Shown here: one piece after another, positions 26,788-35,060 of the stretch
Layout: each line of letters opens with the position of its first letter
Position numbering within the stretch: position 1 is the stretch's first letter
NCBI GenBank assembly: GCA_027482245.1
Contig: JAIXWG010000065.1
Location: forward strand, 176,777 to 240,776
From: Acetobacteraceae bacterium
Lineage (GTDB): Bacteria > Pseudomonadota > Alphaproteobacteria > Acetobacterales > Acetobacteraceae
Length of the DNA: 64,000 nucleotides
Reading direction: 5' to 3'
Program-made: the position numbers and the translations under genes
The notes under the pieces: generated by a model
Database searches by the model: none
Seen by the model: only the letters and a program-made list of their open reading frames with translations
Told to the model about the DNA's origin: nothing

Positions 26788-27305
26788 GCCGGGCGGCGGT
26801 TCCAGGGCATCGCCGCCAGGGCATTCGCCATGGGGCAGAGGCCGGTGATGCCGGCCATCATCAGCCCCGCGCCGACCAGGCCGGACAGGGCGATGAAGCC
26901 GGGATGGACGGTCGCGGCCAGCACGGCGCCGAGCGCCGCCAGCCCGCCCGCCACGATCTGCACCTGGCGCATCAGCGGCAAGGGCGTGCGGCGGTCCTCC
27001 GCCACCGCGACGCCCGCGGCACGCAGCGCGGCGAGGCCACCCTGCAGCGCATAGGCCGTGCGGGCGCCGGCCTTCGCGGCCAGCGCGGCGGCGTTCTGCG
27101 TGGTGCGGGCGCCGGAGGCGCAGTGGAAGATCAGCACCTCTCCCGCCGGCAGGGCGGCCTCATCCAGGCGGGACAGGGGCGCATGGGCGGAGCCCGGGAC
27201 ATGGGCGCGGGCGCGCTCATCGGCCTCCCGCACATCAACCAGCGTGGCGCGGCCTTCCCGCAGCAGGGCGGCGGCCTCGGCGGCGGTGATCGGCGACAGG
27301 GACAT
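26784..27305 (-). CDS. Rhodanese domain fused to DUF2892 membrane domain (YgaP-like)
   Basis: This 173-residue protein has a rhodanese domain with the active-site Cys62 in HCASGARTTQN. A DUF2892-type hairpin of two membrane helices (about residues 115-165) follows. E. coli YgaP has the same layout and carries persulfide sulfur. The ATG at 27305 is preferred to the in-frame start at 27353 because AAGGAT precedes it and the domain begins at once. It is divergent from trxC and near an ArsR regulator with two sensor-like cysteines, which suggests persulfide or sulfane-sulfur handling. Confidence 0.88.
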   Translation of the reverse strand: MSLSPITAAEAAALLREGRATLVDVREADERARAHVPGSAHAPLSRLDEAALPAGEVLIFHCASGARTTQNAAALAAKAGARTAYALQGGLAALRAAGVAVAEDRRTPLPLMRQVQIVAGGLAALGAVLAATVHPGFIALSGLVGAGLMMAGITGLCPMANALAAMPWNRRPA

Positions 27306-27389
27306 GGCGCTATCCTTGAGGGGCAGGCCGCGAGGCCCAATATGCACGCCCACTAAGTTAGCATTGCCTTATGGATTGGGAAGAGCCCC

Positions 27390-27821
27390 ATGACCGAGTC
27401 CCTCACCCTCCCCTGCCCCCATTGCGCCGCAGCCAACCGCGTCCCGGCGGCGCGGCTGGCAGAGGATCCGCGCTGCGGCGCCTGCCACAAGCCGCTCTTC
27501 GTCGGCGCGCCGCTGGCGCTGGACGAGGCCGGGTTCCAACGGCACCTGCGGCTGTCCTCCATCCCGCTGCTGGTGGATTTCTGGGCGTCCTGGTGCGGTC
27601 CCTGCCGCGCCATGGCCCCGGCCTTCGCGGAAGCGGCGAAGGAGCTGGAGCCGGCGATGCGGCTGGTGAAGGTCTCCACCGAGGAAGCGCCGGCGCTGGC
27701 CGCCGCCCTGCAGATCACCAGCATCCCGACTTTGGCGCTGTTCCGCGGCGGGCAGGAGGTGGCGCGCCAGGCGGGCGCCATGCCGGCGCGGCAGATCGTG
27801 GCCTGGGCGCGCAGCCGCTAG
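27390..27821 (+). CDS. trxC: Thioredoxin 2 (TrxC)
   Basis: This 143-residue protein has the TrxC layout: an N-terminal zinc-binding module with Cys pairs CPHC (residues 9-12) and CGAC (29-32), then a thioredoxin domain with W68-CGPC and the cis-Pro segment SIPTL. It reduces disulfides and persulfides in the cytoplasm. It shares the intergenic control region with the rhodanese gene and ends in a CTAG shared with the ArsR gene. Confidence 0.93.
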   Translation: MTESLTLPCPHCAAANRVPAARLAEDPRCGACHKPLFVGAPLALDEAGFQRHLRLSSIPLLVDFWASWCGPCRAMAPAFAEAAKELEPAMRLVKVSTEEAPALAAALQITSIPTLALFRGGQEVARQAGAMPARQIVAWARSR

Positions 27822-28159
27822 CTGATGTCCGCGCAGAACAGGTCCTTGAGCGTCCCGATCAGCGCCGCCACGCGGGGATCGGCGATGCGGTAGTGGATGG
27901 TGGTGCCGCTGCGCCGCGTCGCCACCAGCCCATCCTCCCGCAGCTTCGCCAGGTGCTGGGACAGGGCGGGTTGGGAGAGGCCGACATGGACGGCGAGGCT
28001 GCCGACCGAAGCCTCCCCTTCCACCAGCAGCTGGCACAGCAGCAGCAGGCGCCGTTCATTGCCGAGCAGCCGCAGCAGCGCCGCCGCTTCGGCGGCGCGT
28101 TCCTGCATCAGTGCGGCGCCAGGCGCGACCAGGGCATCGGGAATCGGGGTATCCGGCAT
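27818..28159 (-). CDS. ArsR-family regulator with SqrR/BigR-like cysteine pair
   Basis: This is a winged-helix ArsR repressor of 113 residues from the ATG at 28159. The recognition helix is LSQPALSQHLAKLREDGLV and the wing is RRSGTTIHYRIAD. Cys42 (LLLLCQLLVEGE) and Cys109 (DLFCADIS) match the positions of the two cysteines that form di- or tetrasulfide bridges in SqrR/BigR persulfide sensors; there is no CxC metal motif as in ArsR/SmtB. An upstream in-frame ATG at 28234 would cover the Fur-like site and hemP promoter, so the shorter start is preferred. Likely targets are the rhodanese and trxC genes. Confidence 0.8.
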   Translation of the reverse strand: MPDTPIPDALVAPGAALMQERAAEAAALLRLLGNERRLLLLCQLLVEGEASVGSLAVHVGLSQPALSQHLAKLREDGLVATRRSGTTIHYRIADPRVAALIGTLKDLFCADIS

Positions 28160-28208
28160 CACCGCGGTGATGTGTGCCGGGAGCGCAAGGCAATCAAGCA
28201 GGGGCTTA

Positions 28209-28230
28209 TTGCGAATGCCTCTCATTTGCG
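28209..28230 (+). promoter_or_regulatory. Fur-box-like site upstream of hemP
   Basis: The site begins with TTGCGAATGCCTC, identical over 13 bases to the site upstream of the siderophore receptor. Here it continues so that AATG-N5-CATT (28214-28226) forms the inverted repeat. It lies about 35-55 bases before the hemP start. HemP genes are iron-repressed in other Proteobacteria, so Fur binding is a reasonable inference. Confidence 0.6.
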
Positions 28231-28262
28231 CCATGATCAGCGCAAGCAGCAGGACGTGACCC

Positions 28263-28424
28263 TTGACCGAGACCCCCCCCCTCCCCGACCCGGTGCCCCC
28301 CCAGCCCCCGACCCTGACGAGCGAGACGCTGCTGCAGGGCGCGCGGGAAGCGACGATCCTGCACGGGGGAGAGGTCTATCGCCTGCGCCTGACCAGCAAG
28401 GACAAGCTGATCCTGACGAAATAG
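28263..28424 (+). CDS. hemP: Hemin uptake protein HemP
   Basis: This is a 53-residue frame with a TTG start preceded by AGGA at 28251-28254. The N-terminal 20 residues are proline-rich. The C-terminal part matches the HemP core: LLQGAREATILHGGEVYRL, then RLTSKDKLILTK. HemP is a small cytoplasmic protein needed for full expression or function of heme uptake in several bacteria. An in-frame ATG at 28233 is blocked by a stop at 28257, so TTG 28263 or the GTG about 10 codons later must be used. No heme receptor is adjacent; the Fur-like site upstream ties it to iron control. Confidence 0.82.
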   Translation: MTETPPLPDPVPPQPPTLTSETLLQGAREATILHGGEVYRLRLTSKDKLILTK

Positions 28425-28500
28425 GACGCGTCTGGAGGATTGCCGCCCCTCGCCCGGCGCGGCAGTTTCCCTGCCTCCAAGGAAGGCGGGGACACCGGCA

Positions 28501-29808
28501 ATGGCGCAGTGGTTGAAGCGTTCGATCGCGGCGGATGACAAGGAAGCGGCGCAGGCGCAGGTACGCGCCACCGTCGAGGGCCTGCTGGCGGATATCGCGA
28601 AGCGCGGCGACGTGGCCGTGCGGGAGATGTCGGCGAAGTTCGATAACTGGGACCGCGCCGATTTCCGCCTGACGGATGCCGAGATCCGCGCCTGCCTGGC
28701 GGAACTTCCCGCGCGCGCGCTGGACGACATCCGCTTTGCGCAGGAGCAGGTGCGCAACTTCGCGCAGCACCAGCGCGCGTCGATGCGCGACGTGGAGGTG
28801 GAGACGCTGCCGGGCGTCGTGCTCGGCCACCGCAACATCCCCGTGAATTCCGTCGGCTGCTACGTGCCTGGCGGCAAGTATCCGCTGCTGGCCTCCGCGC
28901 ACATGTCCGTCGTCACCGCGAAGGTGGCGGGCGTGCCGCGCATCGCTACCTGCGCGCCGCCCTACAACGGCAAGCCGGCGCCCGCGATCGTGGCCGCGCA
29001 GCACCTGGCGGGGGCGGATGAGATCCGCGTGCTGGGCGGCGTGCAGGCCGTGGGCGCGATGGCGCTGGGGACGGAGAGCATCGCGGCGGTGGACATGCTG
29101 GTCGGCCCCGGCAATGCCTATGTCGCGGAAGCCAAGCGGCAGTTGTTCGGCCGCGTCGGCATCGACCTTTTCGCCGGGCCGACGGAGACGCTGGTCATCG
29201 CCGACGATACGGTGGACGGCGAACTCTGTGCCACGGACCTGCTCGGCCAGGCGGAACACGGGCCCACCAGCCCCGCCATCCTGCTGACCGACTCCGAGAA
29301 GCTGGCCCGCGACACGATGCGGGAGGTGGAGCGCCTGCTGACCGTGCTGCCGACCGCCGCCATCGCCGCCAAGGCCTGGGCCGATTACGGGGAGGTGATC
29401 CTCTGCGAGGACAAGGCGGAGATGCTGCGGGAGGCCAACCGCATCGCCTCCGAGCATGTGCAGGTCATGACCAGCGACGACGATTTCTTCCTGCAGAACA
29501 TGACCAACTACGGCGCGCTGTTCCTCGGCCCGCGCACCAACGTCTCCTACGGCGACAAGGTGATCGGCACCAACCACACGCTGCCGACGCTGGGCGCCGC
29601 GCGCTACACGGGCGGGCTCTGGGTCGGCAAGTTCCTCAAGACCGTCACCTACCAGCGCGTCTTGACCGACGAGGCCAGCGCCATGGTCGGCGCCTACTGC
29701 TCCCGCCTCTGCATGCTGGAGGGATTCGTCGGGCATGCGGAACAGGCGAATATCCGCCTGCGGCGCTATGGCGGGAAGAACGTGCCCTACGGCCAGGCCG
29801 CCGAATGA
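28501..29808 (+). CDS. HisD-like dehydrogenase (histidinol dehydrogenase family, probably catabolic)
   Basis: This 435-residue member of the histidinol dehydrogenase family has the zinc-region QAEHG, the NHTLPT segment, and a His near the end (GFVGHAEQ). The nucleotide side carries VGPGNAYVAEAKRQ. It differs from biosynthetic HisD in several core segments, such as GGKYPLLASAHMSVVTAKVA and a C-terminal RLRRYGGKNVP. It sits with an SDR and CoA-ester genes rather than his genes. It resembles the group that includes sulfopropanediol dehydrogenase HpsN, so oxidation of a hydroxylated small molecule to an acid is more likely than histidine synthesis. The substrate is unproven. Confidence 0.82.
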   Translation: MAQWLKRSIAADDKEAAQAQVRATVEGLLADIAKRGDVAVREMSAKFDNWDRADFRLTDAEIRACLAELPARALDDIRFAQEQVRNFAQHQRASMRDVEVETLPGVVLGHRNIPVNSVGCYVPGGKYPLLASAHMSVVTAKVAGVPRIATCAPPYNGKPAPAIVAAQHLAGADEIRVLGGVQAVGAMALGTESIAAVDMLVGPGNAYVAEAKRQLFGRVGIDLFAGPTETLVIADDTVDGELCATDLLGQAEHGPTSPAILLTDSEKLARDTMREVERLLTVLPTAAIAAKAWADYGEVILCEDKAEMLREANRIASEHVQVMTSDDDFFLQNMTNYGALFLGPRTNVSYGDKVIGTNHTLPTLGAARYTGGLWVGKFLKTVTYQRVLTDEASAMVGAYCSRLCMLEGFVGHAEQANIRLRRYGGKNVPYGQAAE

Positions 29809-30572
29809 TGGAGTTGCCGAGGACGCCATCCTTCCGCCTGGATGGCCGCCGCGCGCTGGTGACGGGCGCGGGGCGCGGGATCGGGCTCGCCGCCGCCTCC
29901 GCGCTGGCGGAGGCCGGCGCGCATGTCGTGCTGGCCGCGCGGTCGGCCGATGAGATCGAGCAGGCGGCCGAGGCCATCCGCGCGCAGGGCGGATCGGCGG
30001 AGGCGCTGGCGATGGACGTCGCCGAGATCGGCGACGCGAGCGCGAAGATCGCGAAGGCCGGGCCCTTCCATGTCCTGGTGAACAATGCCGGCACCAATCG
30101 CCCGGCGCCCTTCACGGAAGTCACGCCCGGCGACTTCGACGCGGTGATGGACCTGAATGTCCGCGCCGCCTTCTTCGTGGCGCAGGCCGTGGCGAAGGGG
30201 ATGATCGAGGCCGGCATCCCGGGCTCCATCATCCATGTGTCGTCGCAGATGGGGCATGTCGGCGGCGCGCGGCGCAGCGTCTACTGCGCGTCGAAATGGG
30301 CGATGGAGGGCATCGCGCGCGCCATGGCGATCGACCTCGCGCCCCATGGCATCCGCGTGAACACCCTCTGCCCCACCTTCATCGAGACGCCGATGACGAA
30401 GCCCTTCCTGCAGGATGAGGGCTTCAAGGCCGGCGTGCTGCAGAAGATCAAGCTCGGCAGGCTCGGCCAGGTGGAGGATCTGATGGGCGCGATCCTGTTC
30501 CTGGCCGGGGACGCGGCGGGGCTGATGACGGGGTCGTCGCTGCTGGTGGATGGGGGCTGGACGGCGGGCTGA
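29805..30572 (+). CDS. SDR-family oxidoreductase coupled to HisD-like gene
   Basis: This 255-residue classical SDR has TGAGRGIG, NNAG, the catalytic Ser in VSSQMG, YCASK, and a C-terminal GSSLLVDGGW. The start ATG overlaps the stop of the dehydrogenase gene (ATGA); a second ATG follows at once. The tight coupling suggests both enzymes act on one pathway, with the SDR likely giving the ketone or aldehyde that the neighbour processes, or a stereo-inversion step. Confidence 0.87.
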   Translation: MMELPRTPSFRLDGRRALVTGAGRGIGLAAASALAEAGAHVVLAARSADEIEQAAEAIRAQGGSAEALAMDVAEIGDASAKIAKAGPFHVLVNNAGTNRPAPFTEVTPGDFDAVMDLNVRAAFFVAQAVAKGMIEAGIPGSIIHVSSQMGHVGGARRSVYCASKWAMEGIARAMAIDLAPHGIRVNTLCPTFIETPMTKPFLQDEGFKAGVLQKIKLGRLGQVEDLMGAILFLAGDAAGLMTGSSLLVDGGWTAG

Positions 30573-30584
30573 GCCGGGGCTTAA

Positions 30585-30602
30585 AGGTCAGATAACTGAC
30601 CT
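30585..30602. promoter_or_regulatory. 18-bp perfect palindrome upstream of acyl-CoA dehydrogenase operon
   Basis: AGGTCAG (30585-30591), spacer ATAA, CTGACCT (30596-30602) form a perfect 7-bp inverted repeat, 20 bases before the acyl-CoA dehydrogenase start. The half-site GGTCAG/CTGACC is like operators of TetR-type acyl-CoA-responsive repressors. Absence of a T-run argues against a terminator. No regulator gene is adjacent. Confidence 0.5.
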
Positions 30603-30622
30603 AAGGCCCGGAGGAACGCGGA

Positions 30623-31771
30623 ATGACGCTCGACGAGCTCGACGCGCTGGATGACGCCGCTTTCCGCGCGCATGTGCGGGACTGGGTGCAGGCGAATACG
30701 CCGGAGGAGCTGCGCTTCCCCCGCCGCCGCCTGCACTGGCATGAGAACCGCCCCTGGTACCTGGCGCTGTCGAAGCAGGGATGGCTGGCCCCAGCCTGGC
30801 CGCGCGAATACGGCGGCATGGGGCTGGGCGCCGCACGGCAGCTCATCATGATCGAGGAGTTCGAGCGCCACGGCTGCCCGCGCGTCAGCGACATGGGCGT
30901 GCTGATGCTGGGGCCGTTGCTGCTGAAGCACGGGTCGGAGGAACAGAAGCGCCGTTTCCTACCGCGCATCCTCTCCGGCGAGGACATCTGGGCGCAGGGC
31001 TATTCCGAGCCCGATGCGGGGTCGGACCTGGCGGCGCTGCGGCTGGAAGCGGTGGCGGATGGCGATGACTGGGTGCTGAACGGGCAGAAGACCTGGATCA
31101 CCTTCGCCAATGACGCCAACTGGATCTTCGTGCTCGCCCGCACCGACAAGGCGGCGAAGAAGCAGGAGGGGATCAGCTTCCTGCTGATGCCGACCGCGAC
31201 GCCGGGCATCACCATCCGCCCCATCCTCAACCTCGACCAGCATGACGAGTTCTGCGAGGTCTTCTTCGACAATGTCCGCGTGCCGAAGGACATGCTGGTG
31301 GGCGAGGTCAACAAGGGCTGGACCTACGCCAAGGCGCTGCTGGGGTTCGAGCGCATTGCCATCGGCAGCCCGCGGCTTTCGTCGAATGCGCTGGCCGCGA
31401 TGAAGCGGCTGGCGGAGAGCATGGGCCGCGCAGAGGATCCCGCCTTCCTCGAGATGCATGCGCGCTTCCGGCTGGAACTTGCGGACCTCAAGGCGCTGTA
31501 TGAGCGCTGCGCGGCGGCGCTGAAGCGGGGCGAGACGCTGGGGGCCGAACCCTCCATGCTGAAGCTTGTGGCGACGGAGCTGTTCCAGCGCGTCACCGAT
31601 GCGATGCTGGAACTGGCCGGCGAGAATGCGGGGCTGCTGGACCCGATGCCGGGCCTCGCCCTGCATCCCGCGGGGCAGTTCCTGATCGCAAGGCCCTCCA
31701 CCATCTTCGGCGGGTCATCGGAGATATTGCGGAACGTGCTGGCGCGGTCGCTGCTGGAGTTGCCGGCATGA
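30623..31771 (+). CDS. Acyl-CoA dehydrogenase (large partner)
   Basis: This 382-residue flavoprotein has the ACAD signature QGYSEPDAGSDLAALR and NGQKTWIT in the middle domain, and a C-terminal FGGSSEILRNVLARS. The ribosome site is GGAGGA. Together with the CoA-transferase and a second, shorter ACAD it forms a coupled trio: the CoA ester is made by CoA transfer, then desaturated by what may be a heteromeric dehydrogenase. The substrate, probably a branched or cyclic acid, is not evident. Confidence 0.9.
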   Translation: MTLDELDALDDAAFRAHVRDWVQANTPEELRFPRRRLHWHENRPWYLALSKQGWLAPAWPREYGGMGLGAARQLIMIEEFERHGCPRVSDMGVLMLGPLLLKHGSEEQKRRFLPRILSGEDIWAQGYSEPDAGSDLAALRLEAVADGDDWVLNGQKTWITFANDANWIFVLARTDKAAKKQEGISFLLMPTATPGITIRPILNLDQHDEFCEVFFDNVRVPKDMLVGEVNKGWTYAKALLGFERIAIGSPRLSSNALAAMKRLAESMGRAEDPAFLEMHARFRLELADLKALYERCAAALKRGETLGAEPSMLKLVATELFQRVTDAMLELAGENAGLLDPMPGLALHPAGQFLIARPSTIFGGSSEILRNVLARSLLELPA

Positions 31772-32943
31772 GCGGCCCCCTGCCCCGCATCCGCGTGCTG
31801 GACATGACGCGCGTCTTCGCCGGCCCGTGGTGCGCGCAGATCCTCGGCGATTTCGGCGCCGACGTCGTGAAGGTGGAACAGCCGGGCACGGGCGACGACG
31901 TCCGCCGCATGGGCTTCCGCAACGCCGACGGCAGCGGCGAGACGTCGTCCTTCCAGGCCGTGAACCGCAACAAGCGCGCCATCGCCCTCGACATCGGCAA
32001 GCCCGATGGCCAGGCGACGCTGCGGGCGCTGGTCGCGAAATCCGATGTGTTCATCGAGAACTTCAAGGCCGGCGGGCTGGCGAAATACGGGCTGGACTAT
32101 GCGAGCCTCTCCGCGCTGAACCCGCGCCTCGTCTACTGCTCCATCACCGGCTTCGGGCAGGACGGGCCCTATGCGCCGCTGCCGGGCTACGATCCCGTCT
32201 TCCAGGCGATGAGCGGGCTCATGAGCGTCACCGGCGTGCCGGACGGCCAGCCCGGCGCGGGGCCGAACCTGGTGGGGTACAGCGTCTCCGACATCAATGC
32301 GGGGTTCTACGCCACCATCGCCATCCTGGCGGCGCTGCATTACCGCGATACCGTCAGCGGCAAGGGTCAGCATATCGACTTGGCGCTGCTCGATGCGCAG
32401 ATCGCGGCGCATTCGCACATCGCGATGAACCACCTCGTCTCCGGCCGCATGCCGGTGCGCGCGGGCGCGGCGAGCCAGATCAACACGCCCTGGCAGGCCT
32501 TCGAGACGGCCGACCGCCCGCTGATGGTCGCCATCGGCAATGACAAGCAGTTTCTCCAGTTCTGCCGCGTGCTGGGGCTGCCTGACCTGCCGGCGGACGA
32601 GCGCTACACGACGAACCGCGCGCGCATGGCGAACAAGCCGACCCTGCTGCCGGCCTTGCAGGCGGCGCTGATGGCAAGGCCCGCGCGGGCCTGGATGGAT
32701 GCGCTGAACGAGGTCGGCGTCGCCTCCGGCCCCATCAATGATTTTGGCGCGGTGGCGGAGGACCCGCAAGTTCGGCATCGCCGGATGTTCCGGCAGCTGC
32801 CGGGACAGGACGGTGACGCGCTGCCGATGATCGCCAACCCCGTCAACTTCTCCGACACGCCCGTCGATTACCGGCGGCCGCCGCCGCGCCTCGGCGATCA
32901 TACGGATGAGGTGCTGCGCGACTGGCTGGGAGAGGATGCATGA
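31768..32943 (+). CDS. Family III CoA-transferase (CaiB/BaiF type)
   Basis: This 391-residue protein has the opening RVLDMTRVFAGPWCAQILGD and VVKVEQP, both diagnostic of family III. The likely nucleophile Asp lies in VSDINAGFY, and KGQHIDLALLDAQ follows. It moves CoA between acids without an energy cost. ATGA overlaps at both ends tie it to the two acyl-CoA dehydrogenases. Confidence 0.92.
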   Translation: MSGPLPRIRVLDMTRVFAGPWCAQILGDFGADVVKVEQPGTGDDVRRMGFRNADGSGETSSFQAVNRNKRAIALDIGKPDGQATLRALVAKSDVFIENFKAGGLAKYGLDYASLSALNPRLVYCSITGFGQDGPYAPLPGYDPVFQAMSGLMSVTGVPDGQPGAGPNLVGYSVSDINAGFYATIAILAALHYRDTVSGKGQHIDLALLDAQIAAHSHIAMNHLVSGRMPVRAGAASQINTPWQAFETADRPLMVAIGNDKQFLQFCRVLGLPDLPADERYTTNRARMANKPTLLPALQAALMARPARAWMDALNEVGVASGPINDFGAVAEDPQVRHRRMFRQLPGQDGDALPMIANPVNFSDTPVDYRRPPPRLGDHTDEVLRDWLGEDA

Positions 32944-33974
32944 GCGACAGCTACACCGAGCGGCAGGAATCCGTCCGCTTGGTGCGAGACAGCGCCGCCG
33001 CGGTCGTGCCGGGCGACTATCGCCGCATCCGCGACCTGCGCTTCACCGACACGGGCTTCGATGCCGCGACCTGGGCCGAGATGGCGGCGATGGGCTGGGT
33101 TGCACTGCGCGTGCCGGAAGCGCAGGGCGGCGCGGGGCTCGGCATGGCGGAATATGTCGCGCTGGCGGAGGCGCTGGGCCGCGGCCTGGTACCGGAACCG
33201 CTGATCCCCGGCGCAATCTCCGCCGCGCTGCTGGCCGCCGCCGGAGAGGCCCCGCCGGAGGATTATGTCGTGACCGCCTGGCAGGAAGCGGCGGACACGC
33301 TGCACGCCCCGGGTACGCCGGCCGCGCCGCGCGTGTTCCTGCCCATGGCGCGCGGCGCCGCCCGGGCGCTGCTGCTGGTGCGGGAGGCGTCGGGCCTCGC
33401 GCTGTACGAACTGCCGACGCAGGCCCTCGATGCGCAGATGACGCAGGATGGCGGGCATGTTGCGACGCTGCGGCCTTCCCTGGGTGGTGCGCGGCGCCTG
33501 GCGGATGACGTTGCGCCGGCGCTGGACCAGGCATTGGACGAGGCCGCGCTGGCGACGGCGGGCTATCTGCTCGGCGTGATGGAGCAGAGCTTCGCCATGA
33601 CGCTCGACTACCTCCGCACCCGCAAGCAGTTCGGCAAGGCGATCGGCAGCTTCCAGGCGCTTCAGCACCGCGCGGTGGACCTGCAACTGCAGATCACGCT
33701 GACGCGGGCGAGCGTGGAGGATGCGGCGGGGGTGCTGGATTCAAGCCCGTCCGTGCCGCAGCGCCGCGCCGCCGTCAGCCGCGCCAAGGCGCGGGCGGCG
33801 GAGGCCTCCATGCTGGTCACGCGCGCCGCGGTGCAACTGCACGGCGCCATCGGCTACACCGACGAATACGATGTCGGGCTCTTCGTGCGGAAGGCGATGG
33901 TGCTGGCCAATGCCTTCGGCTCCGCCACACTGCACCGTCGGCGCTTCGTGGCGGAGCTGCCGGAGGAAGATTAG
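32940..33974 (+). CDS. Acyl-CoA dehydrogenase family protein (small partner)
   Basis: This 344-residue ACAD-fold protein has a poorly conserved middle domain and no NGxKxWIT signature. The C-terminal helical domain is well kept (YLRTRKQFGKAIGSFQALQHR). This pattern is typical of the second chain of heteromeric dehydrogenases such as the pimeloyl-CoA or steroid-side-chain enzymes. The adjacent 382-residue ACAD is the probable partner, which supplies the missing residues. The stop overlaps the Ldh-type gene's TAA on the other strand. Confidence 0.87.
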   Translation: MSDSYTERQESVRLVRDSAAAVVPGDYRRIRDLRFTDTGFDAATWAEMAAMGWVALRVPEAQGGAGLGMAEYVALAEALGRGLVPEPLIPGAISAALLAAAGEAPPEDYVVTAWQEAADTLHAPGTPAAPRVFLPMARGAARALLLVREASGLALYELPTQALDAQMTQDGGHVATLRPSLGGARRLADDVAPALDQALDEAALATAGYLLGVMEQSFAMTLDYLRTRKQFGKAIGSFQALQHRAVDLQLQITLTRASVEDAAGVLDSSPSVPQRRAAVSRAKARAAEASMLVTRAAVQLHGAIGYTDEYDVGLFVRKAMVLANAFGSATLHRRRFVAELPEED

Positions 33975-35056
33975 CGCTCCCCGAGCTTCGTCACGCGGCA
34001 TTCCTCGGCCAGCCTGTCCAGCTGTGCCATCAGCGGCGCGGGCAGCGGCACGCCCTGCGCCACGCGTTCCCGGCGGCGCGCGGCGCGCATCTCGCCGGGC
34101 AGGCGGATGCGGTCCACGCCGGGCAGGCGCGCGGAGTTGCGCAGATCCTCCAGGTGGCGCGCGACCTCCGCCTGGAAGGCCTTGGGGTCGAGGAAGCGCG
34201 CGACGTCGAGCGCAATGAGGACGTGGCCCGTCTCCGTCACCGTGCGGTCATCGGCGTTGAAGTCGACCACGTCCCGCCCGAAGGCCGCGCGGTTCAGCGG
34301 GCCGGCGAGCAGGCCCAGCATCAGCGCCAGGCCACTGCCCTTGTAGCCGCCGATGGGCAGCAGGATGCCGTCCTTGCTGCGCTTCGGGTCGGTCAGCGGC
34401 TCTCCGGTCCTGGCGTCCACCATCCAGCCTTCCGGCATGGGCTGGCCCAGCAGCGCGTGCCCCTTCACCGTGCCGTAGGAGACGACGGTGGTTGCCATGT
34501 CCAGCACCACCGGATCGGCATCGCCCATCGGGATCGCGATGGCGAGGGGGTTGGTGCCGAGCAGGCTGTCCGTGCCGCCCCAGGGCGCCATGTGGTTGGC
34601 GCTGGCAACGACCGTGTAGATGCCGATCATGCCAGCCGGCAGCGGCAGGCAGGCATGCACGGCGCCGCTGCCCGCATGGTTGGACCGCCGCGCGCCGACC
34701 CAGGCGATGCCGGCCTCCCTCGCGATCTCGACGGCGGTTTCGCCAGCCTGGGACATGACGAGGTGGCCGAGGCCGTTGTCGCCCTCCACCATCGCGACGG
34801 CGGGCGCCAGCCGCTTCACGGCGATGGCGGGGCGCGGGTTGGATCCGCCCGCGCGAAGACGGCGGACATATTGCGGCAGGCGGAAGATGCCGTGGCTGTC
34901 GGCGCCGGTCAGGTCGGCCTCGACCATCAACTGGCCAGCGCGGTGCGCATGCGCGTCGCTGAAGCCCTCATGCTTGAAGACGTCGGCGACGAAGCCGATC
35001 ATCGCCTCCGCACGATGGCGCGGCAGCGTGGCGGCCAGGCTGTCCTCGATCGCCAT
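33971..35056 (-). CDS. Malate/L-lactate dehydrogenase family (Ldh2) oxidoreductase
   Basis: This 361-residue protein of the Ldh2/YlbC-like fold, unrelated to classical Rossmann LDHs, contains ADLTGADSHGIFRLPQYV with the catalytic His, the SNHAGS segment and GTNPLAIAIP. Family members reduce 2-oxo acids, ureidoglycolate or 2,3-diketogulonate with NAD(P)H. The ATG at 35056 follows the amidohydrolase stop by 4 bases; longer in-frame starts would run into that gene. They are likely co-transcribed and may act in one pathway. Confidence 0.88.
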   Translation of the reverse strand: MAIEDSLAATLPRHRAEAMIGFVADVFKHEGFSDAHAHRAGQLMVEADLTGADSHGIFRLPQYVRRLRAGGSNPRPAIAVKRLAPAVAMVEGDNGLGHLVMSQAGETAVEIAREAGIAWVGARRSNHAGSGAVHACLPLPAGMIGIYTVVASANHMAPWGGTDSLLGTNPLAIAIPMGDADPVVLDMATTVVSYGTVKGHALLGQPMPEGWMVDARTGEPLTDPKRSKDGILLPIGGYKGSGLALMLGLLAGPLNRAAFGRDVVDFNADDRTVTETGHVLIALDVARFLDPKAFQAEVARHLEDLRNSARLPGVDRIRLPGEMRAARRRERVAQGVPLPAPLMAQLDRLAEECRVTKLGER

Positions 35057-35060
35057 CGTC

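Noticed and set aside
28160..28234. N-terminal extension of the ArsR regulator from ATG 28234
   Set aside because: It would make the Fur-like site and hemP promoter part of the coding region and add 25 residues not expected in ArsR proteins.
28501..29808. Histidine biosynthesis gene hisD
   Set aside because: Family membership is real, but neighbours and several core segments point to a catabolic paralog, so the symbol is not assigned.
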